DNA of 22,448 bases from Zygnema cylindricum (lineage: Eukaryota; Streptophyta; Zygnematophyceae; Zygnematales; Zygnemataceae): assembly GCA_037447655.1 (NCBI GenBank), contig JBBHKE010001640.1:1-22448 (forward strand). Reading direction: 5' to 3'. This document shows, piece by piece, positions 7,395 to 15,942 of this stretch; within the stretch, counting starts at the first letter, position 1; each line of letters begins with the position of its first letter. The notes under the pieces are model-generated. The model did not search any database, had not been told where the DNA came from, and was given only the letters and a program-made list of their open reading frames with translations. Position numbers and translations under genes: made by a program.

Positions 7395-7982
7395 AGACAT
7401 ACCGCCGTACGTGGCACAAATGTAACATTGCCTTGCAACCGTGCGCTATACGGACCGCCGTAGTGTTGGAGTAATGCAACGTTGTCGCCTGCCTGTATCA
7501 ACGAACGACCACTGACAGTACCGTAAAAAAATTACTACGAACGACTACCAACAGTACCGTAAAAAAAAACACCTCATTTGGCACATCTTTAGAATTCAGT
7601 AACAACATAAAATTAGTACGCTTATTGGACCTAAAAAGTAATTGGCTGAACAGTACCAATTTGGTCTGGCTGAACATTGGAACGACCGTGCCATCTCGGC
7701 TCGACTAATGCCTCAACCTGCAGGTGTTCAAAGACAATATTACCAAGGTAAGGTGATTTATATACTGATGTACGTTGTAGAGCTGTAACAACAAAAGAGC
7801 GACTTTTTCCGTTCGAAAAATGGGGTAGTTCATGAATTGTTGGTGTGAGGTTCTTAAAAAATGAATTTCCTATTTCCAAGTGGGGTTTGTTTATGAAAAT
7901 GGTGCAAAATGTGCAGATATGAGTAGTGTACTTTAATTCACTCGACATACAATAAATCACTTTTGTCGTTTGAAATAGTTTG

Positions 7983-8490
7983 TGAAACTCTGTGTGCTCC
8001 ATTGCCCACAAAAATCGCAGATCCAAAAAAAACTTATCTAGATAGTGCCGACTCCAAGTTGATATAAACCCAAATGACTGACCCTTTGACAATCAAAGAC
8101 CCATTATAGCTTCACCCCTATGAAATAAGACTTTTTGTGTGCTCAGTTCTTCCACAGAATGCAAAGTTAGAATATGAGTTTTGGACACATTCACCCACTT
8201 TGACTTTCTCTTAGAAATGCAGCCACCCTGGCAGGAAAAAACTCTGACCGACTACACCCGTGTGTAGCGTGGACTCCCCCGAGTCCGCAGCAAAAAGAAT
8301 CACTTTAAATGGTCAAGTAAATTGATAGTTATGAATGGTCAAAAATGACCTTTTGTACAGAGCTCTCTCGGAGAGAGGCTGCTACCTACTAAATTTTCTA
8401 AGTCCTACTCTCTCTCTCTAAAACTCTATCTTTTGACGAATGGCACCAATCAAATTAGTGTGTCGTACAAAAAAGTATAGGTACCGATGT
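7983..8490 (-). repeat. Family-A-like LTR, U5 to mid-U3 fragment (LTR i)
   Basis: On the plus strand it begins TGAAACTCTGTGTGCTCC, matching the inverted end of LTR5 (TGAAACTCTGAGACCTCC, 21527), so 7983 is a true LTR terminus inserted in unit 2. It carries GGACTC-CCCC-GAGTCC (8271-8286) and the ACCAATCA and GTAC region, then stops inside the GTAC dyad at 8490, where a second LTR end follows at once. The five bases before 7983 are GTTTG. Confidence 0.8.
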
Positions 8491-9146
8491 TGAAATTCTA
8501 TGGGCTCCATTGCCACACATAATTAGCAGATCAAAAGAAGCTAATCTACAGAGTGCCGACTCCAAGTTTATGTAAACCCAAATGATTGACCCATTGACAA
8601 TCAGAATCCTATTAAAGCTTCACCCCTATGAATCAATACTTTCTATGTGCTCAGTTCCACCACAGAATGCAAAGTTAGAATATGTGATTTAGATACATTC
8701 ACCCACTTTGACTTTCCCTTAGAAATGCAGCCCTCCAGGCAGGCAAGAACTCTGACCGACTACACCTATGTGTAGCTTGGACTCCCCTGAGTCCGCAGCA
8801 ACAAGATTCACTGAAATTGGTCAACTGAGTTAATAGTTATGGCTGGCCAAAGTTTGCCATTTATACCAATGCTCTCTGAGAGGGAGGTGGCTACCTACCC
8901 GAAATATTCTAAGTCCTAAACCCCTCTCTAAACCCTCTGTTACTGAGGTACGGACCAATCATATTACTGTATAGTACATAAAGGTACAAGTGCCGCTGTA
9001 CCTTTTGTACGGCCATCGTACGACATGGCCAAAAAAGTCAACACATGTCTTATCCGGATTCGCTGTTATAATCCCCAGAATTCTTGCTTCCAAATCTTAT
9101 CTCTCCACGTGGCGCCAAGTCATGCCACGTCAGAAAAATGGTACCG
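8491..9146 (-). repeat. Second family-A-like LTR fragment (LTR ii)
   Basis: Starts TGAAATTCTATGGGCTCC, another LTR end, 508 bases after the first, and repeats the same sequence with about one change in eight (CAAAGTTAGAATATG, CACCCACTTTGACTTTC, GAACTCTGACCGACTACACC). It extends further than LTR i, through a perfect GTAC dyad (8980-9005), TCGTACGACATGGCC and the CCACGTGG cluster (9105-9112), and stops before the tRNA-like part. Best read as an LTR inserted into, or recombined with, LTR i. Confidence 0.75.
8980..9005. promoter_or_regulatory. GTAC dyad, LTR ii copy
   Basis: AAAGGTACA, 8 bp loop, TGTACCTTT, perfect 9 bp arms. Relative to LTR1 there is an extra G in one arm balanced by an extra C in the other. 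Confidence 0.5.
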
Positions 9147-9396
9147 TACAAGAAAGTACTGGTGGCAGAGTACTTTCTGTACGAAGAGTGTACGATATTG
9201 CCATAATATGTCATTTGTCACATCCGGATTTGTTGTGTTTCGTTCCGGAGATTGCGCAACCTGTACTTTGTGGCTATGTGTCATCCGGAGTGGTGACGTC
9301 CGCAAACCTCCAAAATATCCTTTCGCGTAGCCGGCGCTAATCGCGTCCGTCCGATTTATTTCGGCATTTCATACGGACCGTCGAAACAAATGTGTA
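9147..9396 (-). repeat. Family-A LTR fragment flanking E2 on the left
   Basis: Restarts at a GTAC dyad (9151-9178) and continues through TCCGGATTTG, TCCGGAGA, CGCTAATCGCGTCCGTCCGATT to GAAACAAATGTG, colinear with LTR5 from about 21870 to 22141. It ends where E2 begins. Together with 15020-15245 it may make up the U3 side of the E3 3' LTR; about 185 bases, including the A-box-like part, would then be missing. Confidence 0.65.
9151..9178. promoter_or_regulatory. GTAC dyad, 9151 copy
   Basis: AGAAAGTACT, 8 bp loop GGTGGCAG, AGTACTTTCT, perfect 10 bp arms. The base after GTAC is T here and A in LTR5 or LTR ii, and the partner arm changes to match. Confidence 0.55.
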
Positions 9397-9423
9397 TGTT
9401 GTCTTTTGAAAAGCTTTCAGTCT

Positions 9424-9540
9424 CAGAGCAGCGCAGCAGCGCAGCAACTATACAGACAGAGCAGCGCAGCTACTATACAGCAGAGCAGCGCAGCTGAAGC
9501 AGAGCTGCGCAGCAGCAAAGCTGCAACACAGACAGGACAA
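9424..9540 (+). repeat. GCAGC-rich tandem array, 5' LTR of E2
   Basis: Degenerate copies of a unit like AGCAGCGCAGCTACTATACAGCAG. The corresponding array in the 3' LTR is a clean 24 bp repeat, so the two have diverged since insertion. Confidence 0.8.
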
Positions 9541-9644
9541 CGCAACCACGATTATATTTGATATGGTCCGTACGAACAACGCAGCGTCTGATATTCTTAA
9601 TGTGATTCTGTACAAGATAGAGCAACTGCGATAGATACGATTCT

Positions 9645-9765
9645 AGTCAACTTAGTGGGTAACTCAGTGGTAACTTAGTGGGTAACTCAGTGGTAGCTTA
9701 GTGATAGCTCAGTGGTAGCTTAGTGATAGCTCAGTGGTAGCTTGACAGATTAGTGGTAACTTGGT
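9645..9765 (+). repeat. Tandem array with A-box-like TAGCTCAGTGGTAG
   Basis: About eight alternating GTGGGTAACTCA and GTGGTAGCTTA type units. TAGCTCAGTGGTAG at 9705-9718 and 9727-9740 equals the D-arm/A-box sequence common in tRNA genes. A weak B-box-like AGTTCAACACA follows at 9801. The 3' LTR has a shorter array (14566-14660) with TAGCTCAGTGGTAA at 14620. Confidence 0.6.
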
Positions 9766-10102
9766 GGTTTGACGTACCTCTTAAGTACACTGGTGTTGCC
9801 AGTTCAACACAAGTATAGGACTTAGGACTCAGAACATATTATGTATACAGTTTTTGGGAAACTTCTGAGTATTATATCTTGAGTGTTGTCAGGTCAATTG
9901 TGCTGAAACTTTGGGAGTTGTCAGTGTTTATGCAACTCTATATTGTTATAGATTTTTTTGATGTTTGGATGCTTTTATAAGAATTGGTGAGCACTTAAGA
10001 ACAACTGTTTGGTAGGATTTTTGATAGATTGTGAGAGTGTATCATGTCTACTTCTACTACTACTGCTGCTCCTCCACCTGCAACGATGGTCGTAAAACAA
10101 TA

Positions 10103-10112
10103 GGTTATGGGC
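10103..10112 (+). other. E2 primer-binding site, half-tRNA-iMet type (partial)
   Basis: GGTTATGGGC lies three bases after the LTR end. It is complementary to the anticodon loop of initiator tRNA-Met (GCCCAUAACC), as in Drosophila copia, where a 39-nt 5' half of the tRNA is the primer. The match stops after GGGC, where family A goes on to CCACC. The ATG within it (10107) is the apparent gag start. Confidence 0.6.
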
Positions 10113-11099
10113 GTGTCATCAAGAATTCCTATCTTTTCCGGGGATAAGTATGTCTACTAGACGCATATGGTGGAGACACATTTTGAGAATGTCCATCTCT
10201 TGGACATATTGGATGGTTCTCTGGATGAATGTGATCCGTCATGGTCTAAGAAAAATACGCAAGCTCGTTCGATTCTCAACTTCTGTATATCTGAGGACTT
10301 AGCTATGTCTCGGATAAAAATGAAAAAAACAATTGATATGTGGAAGTCTCTTAAAAATGATTATGAAAAAGCTAATGTCCAGGAATAACTATTATTGGCT
10401 GGAAAAAATTGGGACTATAAGTACACTAGCGGTACAATGGCTGAATATTCTAACAAGTTTCGCATCCTTGTAGATGCACATGCTTGTGCAGGTGGGGAGT
10501 TTCCTCAGTTTGAGCAGGCAGCGTTGCTCATGAGGGGTCTCCCTCGAAGTATGAAAAGAGTATCTGATATGCTCAAACAGAAAGATAAAGCTAGCTGGAA
10601 TTTACAGTTAGCTATCAATATTTTGCTAGAAGAAGAAACTACATCTAATATACTCAATGTTGAGCAGGTAGAGGCTTTTAATTTAGACTTTGAGAGGAAA
10701 GGACTGTTTAATCAGCAAAGTAATCAGTCTAATCAGTTTAGAGAGTTTAATCAAGGTGGAAATAGACAATCCAACAATGCATGTTTTTACTGTAGTGAGA
10801 GAGGTCATGGATACAAATTTTGTCCTAAGCTTAAAAAAGCTAACGATACAGGTCTATACAGGCCGGGATGGCAACAAAGTCAGTTTTACAAAAATTTCAC
10901 GTGGCATACACCTCGTGGAAATGCACTGTTTTCAGCGTCTTCATCACTCCAGGATGAGACACTGACATTTTCTAAGGAGGATGACAACGATATATTCGTT
11001 ATGGCGGCAGCGATGGAGGGCGCGAAAGACCCAAGATGGATAATGGATACGAAGCGTCAGCCCACATGTGCTGGAACAAAGCCATCTTCAAAAATATGA
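10107..11099 (+). pseudogene. gag: E2 gag polyprotein, broken
   Basis: Gag would form the particle that packages element RNA. One frame runs from the ATG in the primer site: MG..SRIPIFSGDKY, the copia gag opening, then a TAG at 10158-10160 where Trp is usual after VY, LLDILDGSLDE, MWKSLKNDYE, a TAA at 10386-10388, LLLAGKNWDYKYTSG, FPQFEQAALLMRGLP, and a perfect CCHC zinc knuckle (Cys-x2-Cys-x4-His-x4-Cys, 10782-10823). The knuckle is preceded by an Asn/Gln-rich spacer. The frame continues into the protease start (WIMDT, 11046). The start at 10107 is chosen because family A opens with the same MG..S(K/R)(V/I)PIFNG pattern at its primer site; the upstream ATG at 10044 lies in the LTR. Confidence 0.87.
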
Positions 11100-11378
11100 A
11101 AAACAACGTCGGAGAAAAATATATATTATGCTTGTGGAATGAGTGTTCAAACTTGTGCTGTGGGTGATGTGTCTTTGCTAGGCGATGTGGAGGGCAAAGC
11201 AATTGAAAGGACTCTTCACAATGTCTTGTTTGTGCCTGACTTTAAGAAAAATCTGTTTTCTACGTCGTTCGTAGAGAGTAAAGGCTTTGAGGTTAATTTG
11301 AAAAATGGTAGGGAGATTGTTAGCAAAAATGGCAAAGTCGCAGTTACAGGTACTAGAGATAATAGCAAGATGTACTGA
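11020..11378 (+). pseudogene. pol (protease): E2 aspartic protease, active site split by a frameshift
   Basis: This would be the pepsin-type dimeric protease that cuts the polyprotein. The gag frame reaches RWIMDT (Asp codon 11046-11048). Directly after, the bases for the rest of the D-T/S-G-A-S-type site are in another frame (Ala-Ser-Ala-His from 11054), so the site is split by an indel of one or two bases at about 11051. A second shift before 11139 restores the first frame, giving VQTCAVGDVSLLGDVEG, the TLHNVLFVPDFKKNLFSTS flap block and VESKGFEV. A TGA at 11376-11378 ends it just before integrase. The assignment rests on the VLFVP...NLFS signature. Confidence 0.8.
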
Positions 11379-12334
11379 ATGCATATGGCTTATACCAAGG
11401 AGAATGATGTTCTGTACTCCGGTGTTTTACATTCAGATGAGTTGTGGCATAAAAGATTAGGCCATGTAAACTATGATAGTTTGAGAAAAATAGTCATTGC
11501 TAGGAAAATACAGGGTGTCTCAATCACAAATCGGCCGGTCAAAACATGTGATGGCTGCGCTTTGGGGAAAATCCACATGCTATCAATTCCTAAATAGACT
11601 GAGCATCGGTCCACCAAACTTTTACAACAAATCCATTCGGATGTTTTTGGTCCTGCAAAGGTTCCATCTGCCGGAGGAATGAAATATATGGTCACTTTCA
11701 CAGATGATTTCTCCAGGTTTACAAAAGTTTACTTCATGAAGGAGAAGAGTGAAGTATTTCGTCACTTCAAGCATTATAAAGCATATGTTGAAAAACTTGA
11801 TGATTTACTTATTTTGAATCTCAGTTCGGACAATGGTGGTGAATATCAGCAAAAGAATTTGAAACCTTTTTACTCGACAAAGGTATAAGTCATCTACTAA
11901 CTGTTCCATATTCACCGGAACAAAATGGGGTGTCGGAAAGATTGAATAGAACTCTCACGGAGAGCTCTAGGTTGATGCTCGCAGATAAAAACGTGGATCC
12001 GAAATTCTGGGCTGAGGCTCTAAATTGTGCAGTTTATATTAAGAATAGGATAGGATCAAGATCGCTAGAAACTACTCCTTACGAGATTTGGACAGGTAGC
12101 AAACCAAATGTTAGCCATTTCAATGTCTTTGGTAGTCAATGCTTTTTATTGGATACGTCTAAAGATAGATGGAAAATGGAACTAAAGGGATTACCAGGTA
12201 TTTTGTTAGGATATGATGATCACTCAAAAGGTTACAGAGTCCTTGTGTTTGAAAAGCAAAAAATAGTTATAGCAAGGAATATCATTGTCAAATATGAACT
12301 AGACGCGATAGATTTATTTCAAATGAGAGAGTAG
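11379..12334 (+). pseudogene. pol (integrase): E2 integrase: zinc module, DDE core, C-terminal region
   Basis: Zinc module: LWHKRLGHVNYDSL followed by CDGCALGK, all four ligands present. TAG at 11595-11597 separates it from the core: IHSDVFGPAKVPS (first Asp), FTDDFSRFTKVYF, SSDNGGEY (second Asp). A frameshift near 11865-11890 moves the rest into another frame, where PYSPEQNG supplies the catalytic Glu, followed by SERLNRTL, FWAEALNCAVYIKNR, PYEIWTGSKP, VFGSQCF and KGYRVL. TAG at 12332-12334 ends this piece. All zinc ligands and DDE residues are visible, so integrase decayed through one stop and one frameshift, not loss of its site. Confidence 0.9.
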
Positions 12335-12376
12335 CAAAAGCAGCAAAAAGAACAGGAGTATGTCATTTTAGATTGA

Positions 12377-12889
12377 ATGCAAGAAATTGTCCCGCAGGTG
12401 CAACAGTCTCCGTTGGTGACTCTGGAGTCAGACACTCTCCAACTTCCTCAACAAGTTCAGTTCCGACCGAACGAACAACAGTTAATATATACTGATCGCA
12501 ACCAGCGCAACCAGCGCAATCAGCGCAATGCGCAGCTTGCGTTGATCTCAGCCTCAAAATTTCCGGGGGGAAGAAGATCCAGTAACCGCCTGCAAGCAAG
12601 CTCTCACTTTGCCTACTCGGCGGCCTTAGGGGAGCCCTTAACCATCCAAGAGGCCTTCTCGTCACCAGAGCGAAATCACTGGATCGAGGCAGCAAACGAC
12701 GAAATGAAGTCCATCATGGAGGCTCATACATGGGAGCTTGTGGACCTTCCTCCAGACCGAAAAGCGATCGGCAACAAATGGGTGTTCAAGGTGAAGTTAA
12801 ATCTTGACAACACCATTGAACGTTATAAGGCTATACTTGTGGTAAATGGGTACAATCAAAAGGAAGGAATCGATTTATCGGATGGATGA
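12377..12889 (+). pseudogene. pol (RT): E2 linker and N-terminal reverse transcriptase, truncated
   Basis: After a stop at 12374-12376 the same frame gives a Gln-rich linker with a small QRN repeat (three tandem 9 bp units near 12500-12530), PGGRRSSNRL, and RT from AHTWELVDLPPDR through NKWVFKVK and ERYKAILVVNGYNQKEGID. Next to the colinear E1 sequence, about 90 bases are missing at about 12875-12882, removing the block between KEGID and the MDIKTAFLNG-type motif. The frame ends in that junction. Confidence 0.88.
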
Positions 12890-13440
12890 AAAGACGGCCT
12901 TTTTGCATGGAGAACTAGAAAAGACCATTTACATGCAGTAGCCTGAAAAGTATGTGGAATCAGAAAAAACACTTAGTATGCAAGTTGCTAAAATATTTGT
13001 ACGGCCTAAAACAGGCCCCTGGGCAATGGAATCTGAAGCTTGATGAATTCTTGACCAATCTAGGATTTTAAAGGATAAGTTCTTATCACTCTGTTTACGT
13101 TCTAAAGGGTGAAAATGGGATAGTGTATATAGCGGTGTATGTGTATAGATGATTTACTATTAATTAGCAAATCAATGGCTGAAATTAACAAAATCAAACT
13201 GCTCTAAACTCACGGTTCGAGATGAAAGACCTCGGTGAGGCAAAATATATTTTGGGTATCCAGGTAAAAGGGACAGAAATAAGAAAGAAATAAAACTGAC
13301 TCAAAAAGAGGCTATTGTAAACATGTTAGATGAGTATGGAATGCGGGGGGCAAAAGGATGTCTAACTCTAATGGAGTTTCGGCAGAAGTTAGAGGGAGAA
13401 GAGACAGAACCAGGTGTCATTGTTAGCGAGTATTTATAAT
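12882..13440 (+). pseudogene. pol (RT): E2 reverse transcriptase palm, broken at YVDD
   Basis: The piece starts MDEKTAFLHGELEK in a new frame. TAG at 12939-12941 precedes PEKYVES. A frameshift follows in the region for KYLYGLKQAP (about 12970-13020). At the active site, bases for YV (13139-13144) and DD (13149-13154) are separated by four extra bases, TATA (13145-13148), so the catalytic motif is out of frame. FEMKDLGEAKYILGIQ and LTQKEAIVNML can still be read in pieces downstream. Heavy decay makes domain edges approximate. Confidence 0.8.
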
Positions 13441-13457
13441 CAAGGGAGAATGATTAT

Positions 13458-14126
13458 ATGACACAAATACCCTACAGAAAGATAGTGGGAAGTTTAATAT
13501 ATTTCATGAACTATACCCGTCCTGACATTGCTGTAGCAGTCGGGGTACTGAGCACGAATCTAGAGAATCCTAAAAAATCTAACTTTGATGTAGCAAGGAG
13601 AGTCTTAAGATATTTGGCCGGAACCAAAGACCTCAAACTCACACTAGGCGGAGGAGAAGTAAAACTGCAAACGTGGAGTGATGCAAGCTATGGCGACATG
13701 CCAAGCCCGAAATCCACCACGGAATTCGTTCTACAAATTGGGAACAGTACTTGCTGCTGGAGCAGAAAACTTCAAAAGGTGACACCACAGTCGACAATGG
13801 AGTTAGAATATATGGCAACAAACTCGGCCCTCAAGGGACTCTTAGGGGTAAAATCCATGTTACAAGAACTAGGATAAATGCAAGTTGGTCCACTGGTGAT
13901 CTGGTGTGATAACCAGACAACCATTGCCATTGCGTCTAATACGAGTCATCACTTCAAAAGCAAACACATGGATGTCCGATTACACTTTGTAAGAGAAAAA
14001 ATGTTTTTTAGAGTGATTAAATTATGTTATTTGCCAGATGCAAAAATGATTGCTAATATGCTCACTAAAGCTCTTCCTGCTCCTAAGCTGAAGTATTGTA
14101 AGAACGCAGTGGGATTAAGTGAATAG
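13458..14126 (+). pseudogene. pol (RNase H): E2 RNase H, one internal stop
   Basis: This would remove the RNA strand during reverse transcription. One frame, with a single TAA at 13875-13877. Motifs in order: YRKIVGSLIYFMNYTRPDIA, LRYLAGTKDLKL, WSDASYGD, STMELEYMAT, WCDNQTTIAIA, HMDVRLHFVRE, and ANMLTKALPAPKLKYC. In the last motif the usual Asp of ADM/ADI-LTK is Asn. The stop falls between the STME and WCDN blocks. TAG at 14124-14126 is probably the natural end, about 145 bases before the polypurine tract. Confidence 0.9.
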
Positions 14127-14271
14127 TTGAATTATTGCGTTGCCATATTGCCTGTTTACAATAAGCCCACCAGTGAGATGTAGTGGGACTGGGTGACTTG
14201 CTGATTTCTATACTGCTATGCTGCGATGCTGCGCTAGTTTATCACCGCAGCTACGCCGGTATACTGAGTCT

Positions 14272-14286
14272 AAAGCTTTAAGGGAG
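14272..14286 (+). other. Polypurine tract of E2
   Basis: AAAGCTTTAAGGGAG abuts TGTTGTATTT of the 3' LTR. Only the last seven bases are a pure purine run (AAGGGAG), shorter than in family A. Confidence 0.7.
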
Positions 14287-15019
14287 TGTTGTATTTTTGG
14301 AAAGCTTTCAGTCTTAACGTAGCAGCGCAGCTACTATAGAGACAGAGCAGTGCAGCTGCTATACAGCAGAGCAGCGCAGCTGCTATACAGCAAAGCAGCG
14401 CAGCTGCTATACAGCAGAGCAGCGCAGCAGCGAAGCTACAACAGAGACAGGACAACGCAACCACGATTATATTTGATATGGTCTGTATAGACAACGCATC
14501 GTCTGATATTCTTAATGTGATTCTGTACAGGATAGAGCAACTGCGATAGATACGATTCTAGTCAACTTAGTGGGTAACCCAGTGGTAACTTAGTGGGTAA
14601 CTCATTGGTAGCTTAGTGATAGCTCAGTGGTAACTTGACAGATTAGTGGTAGCTTGGTGGTTTGACGTACCTGTCAAGTAGAGTGGTGTTGCCAGTTCAA
14701 CACAAGTATAAGACTTAGGACTCAGAACATATCTTGTATCCAGACTTCCATGTAGTAAAACTGCAAACAATTTTTGGGAAACGTATGAGTTTTATATCTT
14801 GAGTGTTGTCAGATCAATTGTGCTAAAACTTTGGGAGTTGTCAGTGTTTATGCTACTCTATATTCTGATAGAGTTTTGAGAGGTTTGGATGTTTGAGTAA
14901 GAATTGGTGAGCACTTGAAAACAACTATTTGGTAGGATTCTTCATAGTTTCTCAGAGTGTATCATGTCTAATTCTACTATGACTGCTGCTCCTCCACCTG
15001 CACTGGTGGTCATGGAACA
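14287..15019 (+). repeat. 3' LTR of E2 (733 bp)
   Basis: TGTTGTATTTTTGG to CATGGAACA, colinear with 9397-10099. It is longer mainly by a segment near 14735-14770 and differences in the arrays. The sequence beyond 15019 is family-A LTR, not E2, which confirms the end. Confidence 0.88.
14346..14432 (+). repeat. 24 bp tandem repeat in 3' LTR of E2
   Basis: AGCAGCGCAGCTGCTATACAGCAG repeated three and a half times with one or two changes. The minus strand stays open over it and reads as an eight-residue Ala/Leu/Cys repeat, which is an artefact of the period. Confidence 0.88.
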
Positions 15020-15245
15020 GCAGGATAATATCCCGGGTTTGTCATATATATTTTTAGAGTAACTTACGAAAAATAACTACTTGTTAGACTAGGGCAGCCA
15101 TGGATCAACAACCCTCTCTATCCTTTAGTGACCACAACAAGTACGGGGGCTAGAAAGAGGAGGTGGAGGTAGGCTGTCTGTCCTTTTCTTTTTATACTAA
15201 CATATTACACCTAGTAAATACTCTAGAAATCTATCAATTTCAACA
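15020..15245 (-). repeat. Start of the E3 3' LTR (truncated)
   Basis: On the minus strand it starts TGTTGAAATTGATAG and follows LTR1 through the AAAAGGACAGACAG and CCATGGCTGCC blocks to a degraded B-box region (GATATTATCC near 15025-15034). It stops at the E2 border. Confidence 0.8.
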
Positions 15246-15262
15246 CTCCCCTTATTTTCTAG
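15246..15262 (-). other. Polypurine tract of E3
   Basis: Minus strand AGAAAATAAGGGGAG, the same as in E1, next to the LTR start. Confidence 0.85.
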
Positions 15263-15270
15263 TCTAATTT

Positions 15271-15942
15271 TTATTTTTCTTTCAACCCGCATTTTTCCCG
15301 ACAATGTTTTAATTTTGGAGAGGGCAATGGTTTGGTCATCATGTCAGCCACAATTTCTTCATTAGGTCTATATTCAAGATTTAAAATTTTATTTTCAACT
15401 TTTTCTCTTACGAAGTTTAATCTTATATCCATATGTTTTGCTTTGAAAAAATGTTATGGATTGGCTGCGATTGCGATTGGAGCTTTATTTTCGCAAAAGA
15501 TTTCATGCACCCCCTCGTTCATATATCCTTGTTCTTGCAATAATGATTTCACCCACATTAGTTCTTTTAGAGCAGAATAAGAAGCCCTATACTCAGCCTC
15601 CATAGTAGACTGAGCAACCACTTTTTGTTGCTTATTGCTCCAACAGCAAGCACCTTCCCCCACATATAAAACATATCCAGAAGTGCATCTTCTCATAGGT
15701 GCATCCCCATAACTGGCGTCTCTCCAAGTGGTGATATCAGTGTGCTCCCCTCCTAAATGCAACCATAACTCATTGGTTCCAACCAGATATCTCATGACTC
15801 TCTTGGCTGCCTCCAAGTGTCTCTTCCTAGGATCATTAAGACTCTTACTGAGTACTCCAACTGTTGGTGCTATGTCCGGCCTGGTACAGTTCATAAAGTA
15901 GATTAAACTTCCTATGACCTCTTTATAAGGGATAGACTTCAT
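15271..15942 (-). pseudogene. pol (RNase H): E3 RNase H
   Basis: One frame from MKSIPYKEVIGSLIYFMN to TAA 15273-15271. Motifs: CTRPDIA, RYLVGTNELWLHLGG, WRDASYGD (Ser to Arg beside the first Asp), STMEAEYRAS, FCENKA, HMDIRLNFVRE and VADMMTKPLPSPK. The acidic residue in FCDNQ is Glu here (15490-15492), a conservative change that would probably harm metal binding. A single TAA (15454-15456) interrupts before HFFKAKH. It is the same frame as RT, with no frameshift. The C-terminus ends 8 bases before the polypurine tract. Confidence 0.92.

Larger units (their letters stand above)
6729..7982 (+). repeat. Compound non-coding repeat, unit 2 (interrupted)
   Basis: Second copy in the same orientation as unit 1: head with TATATA, monomer array, tail with ACGAACGACCAC and poly-A (a part of the tail is duplicated at 7535-7570), then diverged DNA and the ggggtttgtttatgaaa block at 7880-7982. 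Homology to unit 1 stops exactly at 7983, where a family-A LTR begins. The 153-codon minus frame at 7631-8092 runs from this unit into the LTR, so it is not a gene. Confidence 0.7.
9397..10099 (+). repeat. 5' LTR of E2 (703 bp)
   Basis: TGTTGTCTTTTGAAAAGC to GTAAAACA. It contains a GCAGC-rich array (9424-9540), a TAGCTCAGTGGTAG array (9645-9765) and, near the end, an ATG followed by codons for Ser and Thr (10044). That ATG also occurs in the 3' LTR, so it is LTR sequence and not the start of gag. Confidence 0.88.
9397..15019 (+). mobile_element. E2: family-B Ty1/copia element, full length, inactive
   Basis: 5623 bp with two LTRs (9397-10099 and 14287-15019), a primer-binding site, gag with a zinc knuckle, protease, integrase, RT, RNase H and a polypurine tract, in copia order. 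Both LTRs begin TGTTGT and end AACA; LTR homology runs exactly to that AACA on both sides, which fixes the ends. The coding region has about seven stops, several frameshifts and an internal RT deletion. No matching 5 bp target duplication is seen (GTGTA on the left, GCAGG on the right). The LTRs differ at many sites and in repeat copy number, so this is an old insertion. Confidence 0.92.

Noticed and set aside
7631-8092. 153-codon minus-strand open frame
   Set aside because: It spans the junction between the compound repeat and an LTR end at 7983, has no motif, and is not conserved in the paralogous unit.
8990-9340. Overlapping plus-strand frames of 116 and 101 codons
   Set aside because: They lie wholly in family-A LTR sequence, and the frame is not kept in LTR1, LTR4 or LTR5.
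14270-14494. Minus-strand frame with an Ala/Leu/Cys eight-residue repeat, resembling a membrane protein
   Set aside because: It is the shadow of the 24 bp LTR array.
9397-15019. A caulimovirus-like or envelope-bearing element
   Set aside because: No movement-protein or envelope frame is present; integrase precedes RT, as in Ty1/copia, and RNase H is followed directly by the polypurine tract.
14287-15045. A second tandem family-B element, since homology passes an ATG followed by Ser/Thr/Ala/Pro codons
   Set aside because: Homology between the two copies stops at AACA (10099 and 15019). The ATG is in the LTR; real gag begins after the primer site at 10107.
15332-15580. Plus-strand frame (and others at 16340-16840, 17025-17231, 17492-18680)
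   Set aside because: They are antisense shadows of the E3 pol and gag on the minus strand.
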